Assembly (NCBI GenBank): GCA_031268215.1
Contig: JAIRXP010000085.1
Location: forward strand, 1 to 41,430
Length of the DNA: 41,430 nt
Direction: 5' to 3'
From: Bifidobacteriaceae bacterium
GTDB taxonomy: Bacteria > Actinomycetota > Actinomycetes > Actinomycetales > WQXJ01
Below the pieces are notes generated by a model, which was not told where the DNA came from, did not search any database, and saw only the letters and a program-made list of their open reading frames with translations. Made by a program: the position numbers and the translations under genes. This document shows positions 10,801 to 16,960 of the stretch, piece after piece. How positions within the stretch are numbered: position 1 is the first letter of the stretch; every line of letters begins with the position of its first letter.

Positions 10801-13800
10801 GGTCCGCTGGCGTACCAGAGGACGGGCTCAGAGAAGCGGTTACCGCGGTGGGCCGGGAGGAATCATCCAGGGCGCCGGTTAGGTTATCCAGCACCAGGGC
10901 TGGCATACCGGGAACGAATGCGGCCTGGCCAACGTTCTTGGCGGTGACCGTGTAATGAACCGTGTCACCGGGGCGGACGTCATCGCCGGTGGACGCCTTC
11001 CCCAGTTCCAGCAAGGGCCGGTTCAACTCATCCGCGGCGCAAACCTCGCGCGTGTCGTCATCGTCCGGGAAACTGGGGCCACGGTCACAGTTAGGCGTGC
11101 TGGGAGGATCAACCCGCGGCACCCAAGCGACATTCCGCAACCGGCCATCTCCCGTCGCCTTGAGGACGGCACTGTACGTAATGGTGACGGTGTTGTTGGC
11201 TGGTTCCGTGCCCAAAGCGCCGGCCCACTTGATGATGGTCCGCCCGCCATCCGTCTCCACGGTCGGCACGGAACCGACCGAAGCTGCCAGTGAGCCCAGG
11301 TCTAAGTCCGCGTCAATCAGGGTGTCGGTAATGTCATCCCAGATCGGCACAGTGGTGTAGCCGGCAGCGCCAACATTGACGCCGGTGATCGTATAACGGA
11401 CTCTGGTCCCCGGTAACGGACCATTCAGAGCGTCCGTTTGATGGGTTTTTGACAACCGCAGCAGCGGGCGGGATTCCCGAACTTGGGCACAGGGCTCGCC
11501 CGTGTACCCGTCGACTCCTCCGGCCTCGGGGTGGCTCGCGTCAACCTGGCAGTCCTCCGGCACCCGTGCGGCGACCCCGGTACCGGGTGCCGTCTGTCCC
11601 CTTGGAGCCCAGGCCGTGTTGCTTATGATGCCATTCCCGTGACCCGTCAAAACGAAGGAATAGGTGATCTCAAGGACCCTGCCCACTGCCAGTGGGCCAG
11701 TCCAATACAGGCGGGCGGCATTTTGGTCCATGGTCACGGTTCCCACCGGCTGGCCGTCAACCTTGGCGGCCGCGTCCGCTTGATAAGCGGTGCCATCCCA
11801 AACGTCGCTCAAGTCATCAGCGATCACCAGCGGACGTGCCGGTTCGAAGTCGGCCTTACCAGTCTGGGTGACGGTGACCTTGAACTTCAGTACCGCGCCC
11901 GGCACTGGGTCCGCGGGAGGGTCCTCCATGACCTTGGTAATGGCAACATTGGGCCGGTCAAACGACTCAACCGCACAAACTGCCCCAGTGTCCGGATCCG
12001 GACTGCTGGTGCAGGTAGGCGTGACCGGATTGTCCGGATCAAGCGGAGACCAAGCCACGTTCCGAACAGTCGAATTCGCCCGGATTCCCGGATTCAACAG
12101 CACCGAATACGTCAAAGTGACGGTCTGGCCCACCGCTAGCGCCCCCGTCCAGCCAATCACCGGCAAGGTCTGATCCGGGGTGCCAGACAGGCTGTAGTTC
12201 AAGTTGTCCTGATATGTGGCGTCATCCAATACGTCTGTCAAGTCATCCAGGACCACCGCCGGGTTGTCGGCAGTGTACGCACCAGGGCCCTCGTTGGTCG
12301 CCGTGATGGTGTACGCGACCTCAGAATTAGAGCGGTCGGATGGTTTGTGAGTAGAGGTCTTTTGGATCCGCAGATGGGGAGTGTTGACATCATTGACGGC
12401 GCACGGTTCATCCGTCACTGGATCCCGTCCGGATGCCTGATCAACGTCACATTCCGGAGTATCCGTGATGCCGGGATTGTCTACCCAGGCCACGTTGTCA
12501 AGGGTGCCCCCACCGGCATCTTGGTATTTCACTTTGTACTGCAGAATGACTGACTGCCCCTTGGCTGGCGGCGGACCCGTCCAGGTCAGTTCCTTGCTGC
12601 TGTCATCCAGCGAGAACTCGCCGTGCGGGTCGGCGTTGTCGCTGGTACCGCCATCAACCCAAGTCGCGTCTCCGTCCAGAAGCCCGCTCAGGTCATCTTT
12701 GACGGTGATGGTCTCCGGAGGAGTTGACGGGTCAGCGTTTAGCGGGTTGGCGACCTCAACCGTGTAAGTAACCTCATCTCCGGGGCGCACGCTGGGGCCC
12801 GCCGTGGATCGCTTGGAAATGGTGTACGGATCAAGCGTGAAGCCCACCATGTGGTCTTCCAATTCACCGTGGATCGCTATGCCAATCGGTTCCGCGACAA
12901 CCCGTTGATCATCGGTGATCCCGATTCGGATTATGGCCTGGCTTTGGGGCACGGCATCCGCCGGGATAAGCCACGCCAAAGTGAAACGGTTGTTCAAGCA
13001 CAGAACCGGCTCAGGCTTGAACGGTTGGCCAGCGGGCGGCTCCGGGCCAGACAACTCCGCGGCCTCAAAACCGTTCTTGCCATTGAAGTCAATCCAGCCA
13101 TAGACACCACCTTCGCCGTTGGCATCATGGCAGACCAAATCCCTCATCACCACCATGCCGCCGCGATACGCCGAAATGGTCTTCGGCACCGCGAGGTCCT
13201 CATCGGGGGTGCCGTTCTTGTCATCGCCGTCAGCGTTAGCGCTCCACTGCTGGATCCCTTCACCATCGATTAAGTCGCCCAAGCGCAACGCCGGCTCGCC
13301 CAGTTCCGCTAGCTTGAACGGGCTGCCCGCAGTCCCAAATACATTGGTGACCGTGGCCTGCTGGCCAGCGTTTGGCCTTCGCAAAGAGCCTCCGATCCAC
13401 TCCGGGAAGGACAGCACGCCAGCGGTGCCGTACTCCTTTGGCCCGTCCGGCCAATCCACAAAGCTGACCACACCTATGGCGATAGCCGAGTTACCGCCGC
13501 CCTTGACCCCGACACGGGCCGATGTCGCGTCCTCCATGAACGCCACGGCCGTTGGGCCACCGTTGGGGCACTCACCGCCGGTGGGCCGCAGGGTCAGAGT
13601 GTTGTCACTAGCCAGGACGGCTTCGGTGGCATCGCTGCAATTACTGACCCGGAAGGTGTCGATGATCCTCCAGGTGACGCCCTCTTGAAGGGGCCGGGCC
13701 CGAACCCACTCGTCCTGACCCTTGTTCGAAGATTCAGCGTCAGCCACAACCAGGCCGCGCAGTGGCACTTGGACATCCGCTATCACGTTCGAGGGATCAT

Positions 13801-14272
13801 GGACGGTCATTGAGCACGCGACATCAAACTGTACCTGCGCGCCGCCATCGGTATTGGCGATCCCGATCAGCATCTGATTCCTATCCCCGGTGCCGCCAAC
13901 GTTGTACAACTCGTCCAGCCCGTCGTTCTCCCACGAGCCAGGTTGCTTGACCTGAATCCGGTCTGTGCCGTAGTTCCCGAGGTTGCTGATGGTGCAAGTA
14001 GTCAGAATCTGCATACCAGACACCTCCCGGATGTTGGTGACTGGCCTCCCGGCCAAGATCGAGTCCCCCGCCCTGGTGCCCCACTGGAACCAATCGATCA
14101 GCCCCTTGAATCGCCCGCTGCCGCCCTCCGCGAAGACAGCCTGAGCCGCCGGACTGTCAAAAACCACGTTGACCAGGGATAACGGCAACGCCAGGGCAAC
14201 CGTCGCTAAAGCCGCCAAAAAGCTCCGCGTGCGCATCCGCGAAGAATATTTATAACCTTGGTAGACTGCCAT
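1865..14272 (-). CDS. Giant LPxTG-anchored surface protein with 24 DUF11-type repeats
   Basis: The protein has 4135 residues. The start is ATG 14272 with AGGGGGA six bases upstream; a second Met at residue 13 is possible. A signal peptide spans about residues 1-45 (hydrophobic 17-36, likely cut after AQA). Residues ~46-300 resemble the CshA/CshB fibrillar-adhesin non-repetitive domain (GGSGRFKGLIDWFQWG, TTCTISNL). Residues ~340-478 resemble a GEVED domain (VYGWIDFNGKNGFE, ending GELEDHMV). From ~485 to ~4090 follow 24 tandem DUF11/TIGR01451-like Ig-type repeats of about 150 residues, each with K near the first strand, DDL(S/T) in the middle, WxGPLA, and N(V/T)AW near the end. The C-terminus has LPFTG (4101-4105), a hydrophobic span and RRRRYQ: a sortase signal. 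Likely a long cell-wall fibril or adhesin; ligand unknown. No sortase gene is in the window. Confidence 0.9.
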   Translation of the reverse strand: MAVYQGYKYSSRMRTRSFLAALATVALALPLSLVNVVFDSPAAQAVFAEGGSGRFKGLIDWFQWGTRAGDSILAGRPVTNIREVSGMQILTTCTISNLGNYGTDRIQVKQPGSWENDGLDELYNVGGTGDRNQMLIGIANTDGGAQVQFDVACSMTVHDPSNVIADVQVPLRGLVVADAESSNKGQDEWVRARPLQEGVTWRIIDTFRVSNCSDATEAVLASDNTLTLRPTGGECPNGGPTAVAFMEDATSARVGVKGGGNSAIAIGVVSFVDWPDGPKEYGTAGVLSFPEWIGGSLRRPNAGQQATVTNVFGTAGSPFKLAELGEPALRLGDLIDGEGIQQWSANADGDDKNGTPDEDLAVPKTISAYRGGMVVMRDLVCHDANGEGGVYGWIDFNGKNGFEAAELSGPEPPAGQPFKPEPVLCLNNRFTLAWLIPADAVPQSQAIIRIGITDDQRVVAEPIGIAIHGELEDHMVGFTLDPYTISKRSTAGPSVRPGDEVTYTVEVANPLNADPSTPPETITVKDDLSGLLDGDATWVDGGTSDNADPHGEFSLDDSSKELTWTGPPPAKGQSVILQYKVKYQDAGGGTLDNVAWVDNPGITDTPECDVDQASGRDPVTDEPCAVNDVNTPHLRIQKTSTHKPSDRSNSEVAYTITATNEGPGAYTADNPAVVLDDLTDVLDDATYQDNLNYSLSGTPDQTLPVIGWTGALAVGQTVTLTYSVLLNPGIRANSTVRNVAWSPLDPDNPVTPTCTSSPDPDTGAVCAVESFDRPNVAITKVMEDPPADPVPGAVLKFKVTVTQTGKADFEPARPLVIADDLSDVWDGTAYQADAAAKVDGQPVGTVTMDQNAARLYWTGPLAVGRVLEITYSFVLTGHGNGIISNTAWAPRGQTAPGTGVAARVPEDCQVDASHPEAGGVDGYTGEPCAQVRESRPLLRLSKTHQTDALNGPLPGTRVRYTITGVNVGAAGYTTVPIWDDITDTLIDADLDLGSLAASVGSVPTVETDGGRTIIKWAGALGTEPANNTVTITYSAVLKATGDGRLRNVAWVPRVDPPSTPNCDRGPSFPDDDDTREVCAADELNRPLLELGKASTGDDVRPGDTVHYTVTAKNVGQAAFVPGMPALVLDNLTGALDDSSRPTAVTASLSPSSGTPADPVFVEATRNLRWSGNLAVDQTLTIGYDMLVNGQGDLNIKDIAWAPTDRTVLVPPACEDAGGDLIQAGVDAATGQPCGAISHLLPRAKITKTANPGTGTAKVGDLVTFTIAIENTGRADFTTEHPLVVMDSLVQTLADSTLVSQPALDYPAKGSLSWVSAPLPVLKYSGALAKGDTVSITYQVELNAQDDGHIVNLAWAPTVADSPAPPTCTAVDSEGRDQTTGEACSLVQVDFPVLRVSKSYDVTRDQNDPDELHYTVRVTNISRVPFTDATILDDLSDVAANTDWVEGSLEVNPNVGTAVHQGDPQNTISWTGPLAAAGQPGATVIINYQVTVNGGSSSAMRNVAWQPASPGGSPTPPDCDPAPGGADQTTGEPCALSEAPLPAVQLSKTHRFVDSGGTALSPQEPVPGAQVEYTITAENISEVDYTLTSPLVLQDDLSDILAGAQMVPDSWSWEFANPTGNQGSVRYAGERLTWTGPLRQGQVLTLKFRVTLSSGGVGTLRNVVWEPHDPYDPAPEGPSCEGTVVRDSETDEACAANEFARPALALTKIATPSPGAGRLQAGDTVTYRITATNTGQAAFTATNPARVFDSLKQMLPGVTYQDDAAASDNGQVVYEADTLKWSGALEPEASVVITYSVVLKAVGPSTLVNTAWFPTDPGDPAVPTCTGSGTVRGSLAPCATVSSPRVLVHLEKTALAPDVPRPGGEVTYVLRLTNIGDGDFTASQPVYLLDDLTDLLANAEWKTQPYVSESPSTGPGTLAYSPETKRLSWTGALPHGETVAIVYSITLTAGGDAKVDNIAWAPVAPDAPVPQPEDCPVTPDDPDPNSAGRCAAAEVPRASLVVTKRPVGVPEVPHTGDILTYEISARNTGAAAFTTASPAVVYDDLSGVLGGASYRHDAKAEFATGPGTPAQPSYVQPLLSWSGPLAAGQEVVITYTVRLTGSTQAVLTNTAWEPNNPLGPGAKPAPACEDSEGDSLNGSVDPVTGEMCANLRQDRGLLSITKSVDDQTPVPGNTLTYTITVTNVSGVDFTDGHPATVWDDLAPLAQEADYVVGSETATLGQAEYHSDIRALRWQGPVPSGGQVKITYQIKVTAEGDGLYRNVVWVPFDPTDSAPEAPQCEGSADGQPVISVATGQICAGLSLRGPLVALTKSSYPTGTVAPGETISYTIRASNAGLADFSAAEPMVIEDDLTNVLDDAALVPGSLTAILNGVSVPAPELVEGTNRLHWSGPVPQGGNLVINYVVKVHGGGDGYATNVAWEPLDPANPVTPSCALPVRADTVSGEVCDAETRPLPKLSVTKELVSQPPYDPGSKLRYEITISNIGPADFTVGHPAVVIDDFSDLLDGATFDGDQAVDPAIGTLVYRAPNLIWSGRLDRSGGTTSSVKLTYSFTKAVAGDGLIRNVAWQPDTPGVPANPGPVPDCDQPSGPVDPTTNSPCGVVEEHYPTLTIVKESDGHNRVLTAGDTVTYTIRGTNTGREDFTAEDPARLIDDLSELLDGSRFNNDQTATISGAPADSPVLSGGGRLTWTGALPVGQTVEVTFSATLTGGGNGVGRNVAWSPANSADPDPAPPACDQTTGTLDPNTSEPCAADEWVRPVLAVSKSLDTENPKPGDKVTYTIRASNSSFQDFTEEVPAVFFDDMSGLLDDASFAGLSDVELTADQPGQLTYDEPFIRWQGPLAQGEEVTLRVTVLLLDTGDGVVRNLAWRPNYPSQADPPACDQEAGSIDPSTQQPCAVDQFDKSGLKVTKVATPADPMPGEEVTYEVTLENTGAYDYTNSDPAWVFDDLSDLLSLAELTTPPTANPAIGEVYTGRLGFDGKFSWNGPLGRDESVTLTYKVTLEDTMSAAWAVNTAWTPRRPATPVTPACDSTADGAVEGVDVVTGEACARVALTPPVLDFTKSSVISRPGETQAPPYARPGDQAEYTLTIRNQGTGSYTGAHPAVVIDTLADVLDDATWDGTAQIVSGGGALEWNGTDSRLSWTGQIAPNGVVVITYSVTLKAGGDGRLSNLVWVPVDPDDPGDPPSCDQVTGAWCATDELPMPELSIVKSTKQIPAGGDLQSGVKLEYTLDLTNTGQGDFTEAVPAVAWDDLTGILDDSVWSGLVSKPADGAVTWASPVLSWIGPLAAGDSVKLVYAVTLTSGGDGDLRNVAWFPADPDHTSPPQPACQVVVDGIDSATGEPCDRADLERPILEIVSKSVDGGNYARAGDWLDYEVVAVNRGPIAFTEQRPAVIADSLEGVLDDSEPFDVATASDGGAGGTISYAEPVLMWRGPLAPDERVVLTYRIQLASGGDTLIENVTWGPSDPKTAAPPAPECDDPDAVRSGGGLQRFSGRGTDPVTGETCACVELSPPVLEVTKTSVLERPGQSVAPPYARPGDEVVYTYRVRNTSLGAFTSAHPAVVLDSLEDVLDDAAPFDIASASDNGAGGTLSYTEPLLSWSGALAAGQEIVVTYRVRLTDAGNGSVRNVVWAPSDPASPGATPTCDEPVGEWCAGDTVPMPELSVSKSVSQSPANGNWQAGVRLVYTLSFKNTGKGDFIDAVPAVVRDDLTGILDDSVWEGITSKPSAGKAVWSSPTLVWTGPLGSGQTAKLSYAVVLTAQGDGHLPNLVWYPNQPGLSSPPPPGCQAPVGGLDPVTGEPCAVIENDRPILEIVSKSLDGAEGSLSQARPGDSVTYRIVAANRGPAAFGGANPAVVADSLAAVLDDALPFDLSTASDGGGGGEFSYDRPVLSWAGPLAPGAEVVLTYRITLTGGGDGVLNNLAWVPPDPDAIISPPTPTCPMVTGGLGLKYPGSGPECGSVVTYFARARVAKSVAAPNPVGTGSVLNYSIRVTNVGRVPFTADLPAQVIDDMSGLAKNASYLDNARASSGTLSYSEGRLVWTGPLAVGASAAITYSARVTGSGQLRNTAWTAGSSVDVWVDSPPAECRFSCSTLVVRQGGKLPFTGAGGLSWLVLLAFAATGGGILLLGWRRRRYQ
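1985..12825 (-). repeat. 24 tandem DUF11-type repeat units (about 450 bp each)
   Basis: Within the giant gene, 24 units can be delimited by the recurring K(S/T) start and the linker holding 'P.C...PCA'. By my reading all 24 keep the Lys and the first Asp of DDL; 23 keep the Asn of N-(V/T/L/I)-A/V-W, and unit 5 has Asp instead (KDIAW). Every unit ends in a linker with two cysteines. Units are strongly diverged at the DNA level, so the array is old and not slipping recently, except for the triple-unit duplication noted separately. Confidence 0.85.
2385..5112 (-). repeat. Duplicated three-unit block (units 18-20 and 21-23)
   Basis: Units 18, 19, 20 match 21, 22, 23 pairwise far better than other units. 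Shared signatures are APPYARPGD and AHPAVV (18/21), DDLTGILDDSVW (19/22), and ILEIVSKS plus TASDGG (20/23). The boundary between the blocks is near 3740. This indicates a segmental duplication of about 1.36 kb by unequal recombination within the gene. Confidence 0.8.
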
Positions 14273-14535
14273 GTTGTCCCCCTAGTTGTCCGGCCATGGC
14301 TCTTCCGGAAAAGACCAACAGCCCCGTTAGCATCAACAATCGCGCCAACGGCTGAAGCTATTCACATTATGGTAGTGCCATTCCCCATGATGGCTACCGC
14401 GCCGGCCCGGTCAAAATCCACCAGCTAAGACGGCTTCGCCACACTTCCGGCCAATGACCCCATTGCCCCAGCGCTCCGGTGCCACTCCGCCGGCCGGGCC
14501 CCGCCCGTCTACCCCGGGCACATTAGGCTGGAGTG
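14273..14535. promoter_or_regulatory. Divergent upstream region of giant adhesin and mutM
   Basis: A non-coding gap of about 260 bases. It holds an imperfect hairpin, GGTA-GCCAT (14371-14381, two-base bulge) with ATGGC-TACC (14390-14398), which could be an operator or RNA structure in the adhesin leader. Pyrimidine-rich CCCCC near 14278-14282 is the complement of the adhesin ribosome site. No clear -35/-10 pair was found. Confidence 0.35.
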
Positions 14536-15618
14536 ATGCCAGAACTCCCCGAGGTCGAGACAGTCCGCCGAGGACTTGACGCTCTCCTGACCGGCCAGAC
14601 GGTCAACGCCATCCACGCCTTGGAGCCCACCAGCTTGCGGGGCGATACAAGGGAACTCATTGGGCGCCGTGTCATTGGCTCCTGGCGGCGGGGTAAGGTC
14701 CTGGGACTCGAACTGGACCGCGGCAGCTGCCTGGTGGCGCACCTAAAGATGACCGGGCAGATGGTCTACCGGCAACCCGCCACAGCGGGGCGCGACGGCG
14801 GCCCAGACCAGGCTTGGGGGGCCGGCCATCCCAGTGATTCTTTAATTGGCCAATTACCGGATAATTCGACACGGGTGATCCTGGAATTCAATGACGGCGG
14901 TCGGTTGTACTTCAACGACCAGCGCAAATTCGGCTGGCTCGCCATCATGGCGAGTGAAGACGTGGCAAGCATTCCGCTTCTCGCACGGATGGGTCCCGAA
15001 CCATTCGATCCGGATGCATGGCCCGAATTCCGCCGCCGGATTCGCCGTCACCAGCGCCTTGTAATCAAGGCCACCTTGCTTGATCAATCGGTGATCGCCG
15101 GAATTGGCAATATCTACGCCGATGAAGCCCTCTGGGCAGCCAGGATCCACCCCATGACACCGGTCGGTGCCGTCTCAGACCGCAAGCTTAAGGAGCTGCT
15201 GGGCGCCGCTGTAGCCGTCATGGAGCTGTCCCTATCGTTGGGCGGCTCGACGGACCGCAATTACGTGGACGCTGAGGGCCGCCGGGGCGCCTACCTGGAC
15301 TTCGCCAAGGTCTTCCGGCGTCAAGGCCAGCCCTGCGAGCGCTGCGGGCGCACAATCATCAAGACCCGCGTGGCCGGCCGCGGCACCCACATCTGCACCA
15401 ACTGTCAAAGGCGCCGCGCTCTGCCCGCACCCTCTCAGCCACCTGGAGACAGGAACTCTTGTGCTCGAACCAGCCCCACGGAATCGGGCCAAACAGGTGA
15501 GTCCCAAGAAAGAGGGACTCACCAGCCGCGCTCCCACCAGCCCTCCAAGGAGGGGCGCTCAGCGCCCAAAGTGGTGGGCTCGCCGTGGCCAGGATGGACA
15601 ATCGCGGCATCGTCGTAG
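14536..15618 (+). CDS. mutM: Formamidopyrimidine-DNA glycosylase (Fpg/MutM)
   Basis: A bifunctional base-excision repair enzyme that removes 8-oxoguanine and formamidopyrimidines and nicks the abasic strand. The start is set at ATG 14536, not the GTG one codon earlier, because the family needs Pro directly after the initiator Met as nucleophile: MPELPEVETVRRGL, with catalytic Pro2 and Glu3. Other landmarks are the LVAHLKMTGQM loop with its conserved Lys, NDQRKFGW, the H2TH region (VIAGIGNIYADEALW), and a C-terminal zinc finger CERCGRT...HICTNCQ. A glycine-rich insertion follows the MTGQ loop. At 360 residues it exceeds the usual ~270-290: about 70 residues of polar, Ser/Pro-rich tail extend past the zinc finger and overlap the convergent hydrolase gene by 100 bases. 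The tail may be non-essential. Confidence 0.95.
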   Translation: MPELPEVETVRRGLDALLTGQTVNAIHALEPTSLRGDTRELIGRRVIGSWRRGKVLGLELDRGSCLVAHLKMTGQMVYRQPATAGRDGGPDQAWGAGHPSDSLIGQLPDNSTRVILEFNDGGRLYFNDQRKFGWLAIMASEDVASIPLLARMGPEPFDPDAWPEFRRRIRRHQRLVIKATLLDQSVIAGIGNIYADEALWAARIHPMTPVGAVSDRKLKELLGAAVAVMELSLSLGGSTDRNYVDAEGRRGAYLDFAKVFRRQGQPCERCGRTIIKTRVAGRGTHICTNCQRRRALPAPSQPPGDRNSCARTSPTESGQTGESQERGTHQPRSHQPSKEGRSAPKVVGSPWPGWTIAASS

Positions 15619-16178
15619 TTGTCGAAGATCCTCCGAGCCACATCCGTCATCAACTGCTGGAAGCGCGAAGAGTCACGGTCAGTGTTGCCTATCCCGCCTG
15701 GAAACAGCGAATCACCAGTGAACAAGTGAGCCGGCTGATCAGCCTCACGGTAAGCCAAGGCGATCGACCCGGGTGTGTGGCCACGCAGTTCGATCACCGT
15801 CAAGGACAGACCCGGCACCCCCACTTGGTCACCGTGCCTAAGGCCACGGGACACCCGCACCCCGGTCTGTTCCTCAATCGCGGCGACATCCTCCTCACCC
15901 GCCAGCACCGGCACCCCGGTCGCCTCGACCAGGGGCGCCAGGGCCCGGATATGATCCGGATGAGAATGTGTCGTGATGATCAGGCTCAGTTTGGGCTCCC
16001 CAGCGTCCGAGCTGGCGGAACCGAGCAACCGCCCAATCGCCATTGGGTCATCGGCGGCATCAATCAGCACCTGATTGCCGGTCTCACAAGAAGTCAGCAG
16101 GTAGACGTTGTTTTCCAGAGAGGAAACGGAGACGGAACGGATGGTCAGGATCGGTGTAGCGGCCAACAGTACTTCCAT
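15519..16178 (-). CDS. Metallo-beta-lactamase-fold hydrolase (glyoxalase II-like)
   Basis: A 219-residue cytosolic metallohydrolase. Visible motifs are the zinc signature THSHPDH (THxHxDH type), GHTPGSIAL, the bridging-Asp segment LFTGDSLFPGG, and the terminal HPGHGEPTTLG with the last metal-binding His. This is the pattern of small glyoxalase II-like thioester or lactone hydrolases; the true substrate cannot be told. There is no signal peptide. The ATG at 16178 has no strong ribosome site. The 3' end overlaps the long tail of mutM on the opposite strand. Another class within the fold is possible. Confidence 0.88.
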   Translation of the reverse strand: MEVLLAATPILTIRSVSVSSLENNVYLLTSCETGNQVLIDAADDPMAIGRLLGSASSDAGEPKLSLIITTHSHPDHIRALAPLVEATGVPVLAGEEDVAAIEEQTGVRVSRGLRHGDQVGVPGLSLTVIELRGHTPGSIALAYREADQPAHLFTGDSLFPGGIGNTDRDSSRFQQLMTDVARRIFDNYDDAAIVHPGHGEPTTLGAERPSLEGWWERGW

Positions 16179-16225
16179 AAGAACAGTCCTACCACCTGCT
16201 CCCCGGCGGAGCCGGCTCCGGCCGG

Positions 16226-16960
16226 CTAAATGTTCGCCTCACCCGGGGCCGCCAGCCCAGACTGGTAAGCGTAGATCACCACTTGGACCCGGTCCCGCAG
16301 CCCCAGCTTCTTCAGAACCGCCCCGACATGCGTCTTGACTGTCGCTTCTGCGACGAAAAGCCGGTCAGCGATCTCCCCATTGGTCAGGCCAAGCGCCAAC
16401 AGGCCGAATACCTCGCGTTCCTTTGGGCTCAAAGCTGCCATATTCTCAGCGGCGCTGAGCTTTGGGCCATCCCCAGGGGCCTCACCGCCGGAAGTGTCAG
16501 GACCGCCGCCAACTCCCCCCTCGACGGGCAGCCTGGCCGCGAACATCTCCAACATGCGCCTGGTCACCCGGGGCGACACAGCGGCATCGCCGGCCTGAAC
16601 TGCCCGGATCGCGGCCACCAACTCCGCCGGGCGGACATCCTTGAGCAAAAAGCCGCTGGCCCCCGCTCTCAGACCAGCGAAAGCGTATTCATCCCGGTCA
16701 AAGGTGGTCAACAGGATGACCTTGGCGGCCGGATGAGCCTCAACTATGCTGCGGGTCGCCTCGATCCCATCCACCGTTGGCATGCGCACATCCATCAGGA
16801 TCACATCCGGCGACAAAGCCGCCACTTGGGTCACTGCCGCCCGGCCATCAGCCGCCTCGCCAACCACCTCAATACCTTCCTCCGCGGCCAAGACCATGGC
16901 GAAACCCAGACGCATCATCGGCTGATCGTCAACCAAGAGCACCCGGATGACCGCAGTCAT
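16226..16960 (-). CDS. NarL/LuxR-family response regulator
   Basis: A 244-residue two-component regulator. The receiver domain occupies residues 1-120: acidic pair DD11-12, phospho-acceptor Asp57 (MDVRMP), switch Thr in LLTTFD, Lys in FLLKD. A glycine-rich linker (about 148-170) leads to a LuxR-type helix-turn-helix near the C-terminus (LSPKEREVFGLLALGLTNGE, then ATVKTHV). Its ATG overlaps the last codons of the kinase gene (ATGA), so the two are translationally coupled and form a cognate pair. With the ABC exporter genes just upstream on the same strand, it probably controls that transporter or a cell-envelope stress response; this is inference. Confidence 0.93.
   Translation of the reverse strand: MTAVIRVLLVDDQPMMRLGFAMVLAAEEGIEVVGEAADGRAAVTQVAALSPDVILMDVRMPTVDGIEATRSIVEAHPAAKVILLTTFDRDEYAFAGLRAGASGFLLKDVRPAELVAAIRAVQAGDAAVSPRVTRRMLEMFAARLPVEGGVGGGPDTSGGEAPGDGPKLSAAENMAALSPKEREVFGLLALGLTNGEIADRLFVAEATVKTHVGAVLKKLGLRDRVQVVIYAYQSGLAAPGEANI

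Noticed and set aside
14533..14535. GTG as start of mutM
   Set aside because: It would put an extra Met before the catalytic Pro, which must be the N-terminal residue after Met removal; ATG 14536 is right.
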